In this document: in pieces, positions 63,705-64,000 of the stretch
Position numbering within the stretch: position 1 is the first letter of the stretch
Layout: each line of letters opens with the position of its first letter
NCBI RefSeq assembly: GCF_029589055.1
Contig: NZ_JARQZP010000007.1
Coordinates: 1,798,001-1,862,000, forward strand
Reading direction: 5' to 3'
Source of the DNA: Vibrio hannami
GTDB lineage: Bacteria; Pseudomonadota; Gammaproteobacteria; Enterobacterales; Vibrionaceae
Length of the DNA stretch: 64,000 bases
Position numbers and translations under genes: made by a program
The notes under the pieces: model-generated
Database searches by the model: none
The model's input: only the letters and a program-made list of their open reading frames with translations
What the model was told of the DNA's origin: nothing

Positions 63705-63720
63705 TGCAATTAGTATGCCA
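63705..63720 (-). promoter_or_regulatory. Sigma-54 promoter upstream of fliE
   Basis: TGGCATACTAATTGCA fits the -24/-12 consensus with exact GG-N10-GC spacing, 54 bases before the fliE start, between fliE and the upstream flrC end. Confidence 0.8.
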
Positions 63721-63741
63721 CCAAACAGACAGGCAATTTCT

Positions 63742-64000
63742 TTATGGGATCTCGATGCCAGCATCACGCATTTTGGCTAATTTATAGCGCAGCGTACGAG
63801 GGCTAATACCTAATTTTTCAGCAATTTCCTTCCTACGACCATTACACTCGATAACTGTCTCGAGGATAATAGCGTACTCTTGCTCTCTGAGTTCCCCACC
63901 CAGTCCTTCACCACCAGCTGCTGCTTTCACTGTAGCTGTCGAATTACCGCCGTCAATTTCAGGCTCTGCCACAGGTTTAATCGTTGGCGCTGCTTCACCC
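63742..64000 (-). CDS. flrC: Sigma-54-dependent flagellar regulator FlrC, C-terminal part only
   Basis: Only the end of the gene is in the window; the frame is open to base 64000. The visible 85 or so residues hold a Gly/Glu/Ala-rich linker and a Fis-type helix-turn-helix (CNGRRKEIAEKLGISPRTLRYKLAKM), the DNA-binding end of an NtrC-family activator. Position directly before fliE identifies it as FlrC, the class III flagellar activator, whose receiver and AAA+ domains would lie outside. Confidence 0.85.
   Translation of the reverse strand, partial: GEAAPTIKPVAEPEIDGGNSTATVKAAAGGEGLGGELREQEYAIILETVIECNGRRKEIAEKLGISPRTLRYKLAKMRDAGIEIP

Noticed and set aside
1..64000. CRISPR array, prophage, insertion sequence, rRNA or tRNA
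   Set aside because: I saw no regularly spaced repeats, transposase or phage genes, or conserved RNA sequence anywhere in the window.

Overview
The window is a chromosomal segment of a Vibrio-type gammaproteobacterium. The evidence is toxRS, a Vibrio-style polar flagellar and chemotaxis cluster (flhF/flhG, the ParC/ParP array-positioning pair, sigma-54 promoters, the end of an FlrC-type regulator), a cytochrome c maturation operon next to the che genes, and gene orders shared by vibrios (cysZ-zipA-ligA, ptsH-ptsI-crr, fadIJ near paired fadL genes). Base composition looks even. I see no insertion sequence, prophage, integron, CRISPR array, rRNA or tRNA.

Layout, left to right. 0.2-1.6 kb: toxR-toxS. 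1.6-4.5 kb: yfcE, then a compact minus-strand operon of two DUF1538 membrane proteins, a PII-like protein and a two-CBS protein. 4.8-6.5 kb: yfcH and a short-chain dehydrogenase, both frameshifted here. 6.6-9.6 kb: a possible 21-residue membrane peptide, cnoX, qmcA, nfeD, cueR. 9.7-11.6 kb: an unfamiliar lipoprotein and a porin. 12-17.2 kb: ligA (frameshifted), zipA, cysZ, cysK. 17.4-20.1 kb: ptsH-ptsI-crr. 20.3-23.7 kb: fadJ and fadI (frameshifted), with a FadR-type operator. 23.9-28.7 kb: a candidate small RNA, a sigma factor with a DUF3379 partner, and two FadL-type outer-membrane proteins. 28.8-36.7 kb: mlaA and ccmABCDEFGHI. 36.9-64 kb: one long minus-strand motility block (DUF2802, cheW, parP, parC, cheB, cheA, cheZ, cheY, fliA, flhG, flhF, flhA, flhB, fliR-fliE, flrC end). 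Sigma-54-like sites precede flhA, fliK and fliE.

The motility genes form a full flagellar export, C-ring and MS-ring set plus the signalling operon that feeds the switch; ParC/ParP place the chemoreceptor arrays at the pole. The fad/fadL/sigma region couples long-chain fatty-acid uptake with beta-oxidation.

Most notable: (1) six genes each broken by one base, mostly at short homopolymers, including the normally essential ligA, which points to base-calling error rather than decay; (2) a structured, terminator-ended candidate small RNA between fadI and the sigma gene; (3) a TAGAGC-N4-GCTCTA palindrome at matching positions upstream of both fadL genes; (4) the DUF1538-DUF1538-PII-CBS module; (5) an unexplained fold-back element between flhB and flhA; (6) a triple 17-residue repeat in the CheA linker.
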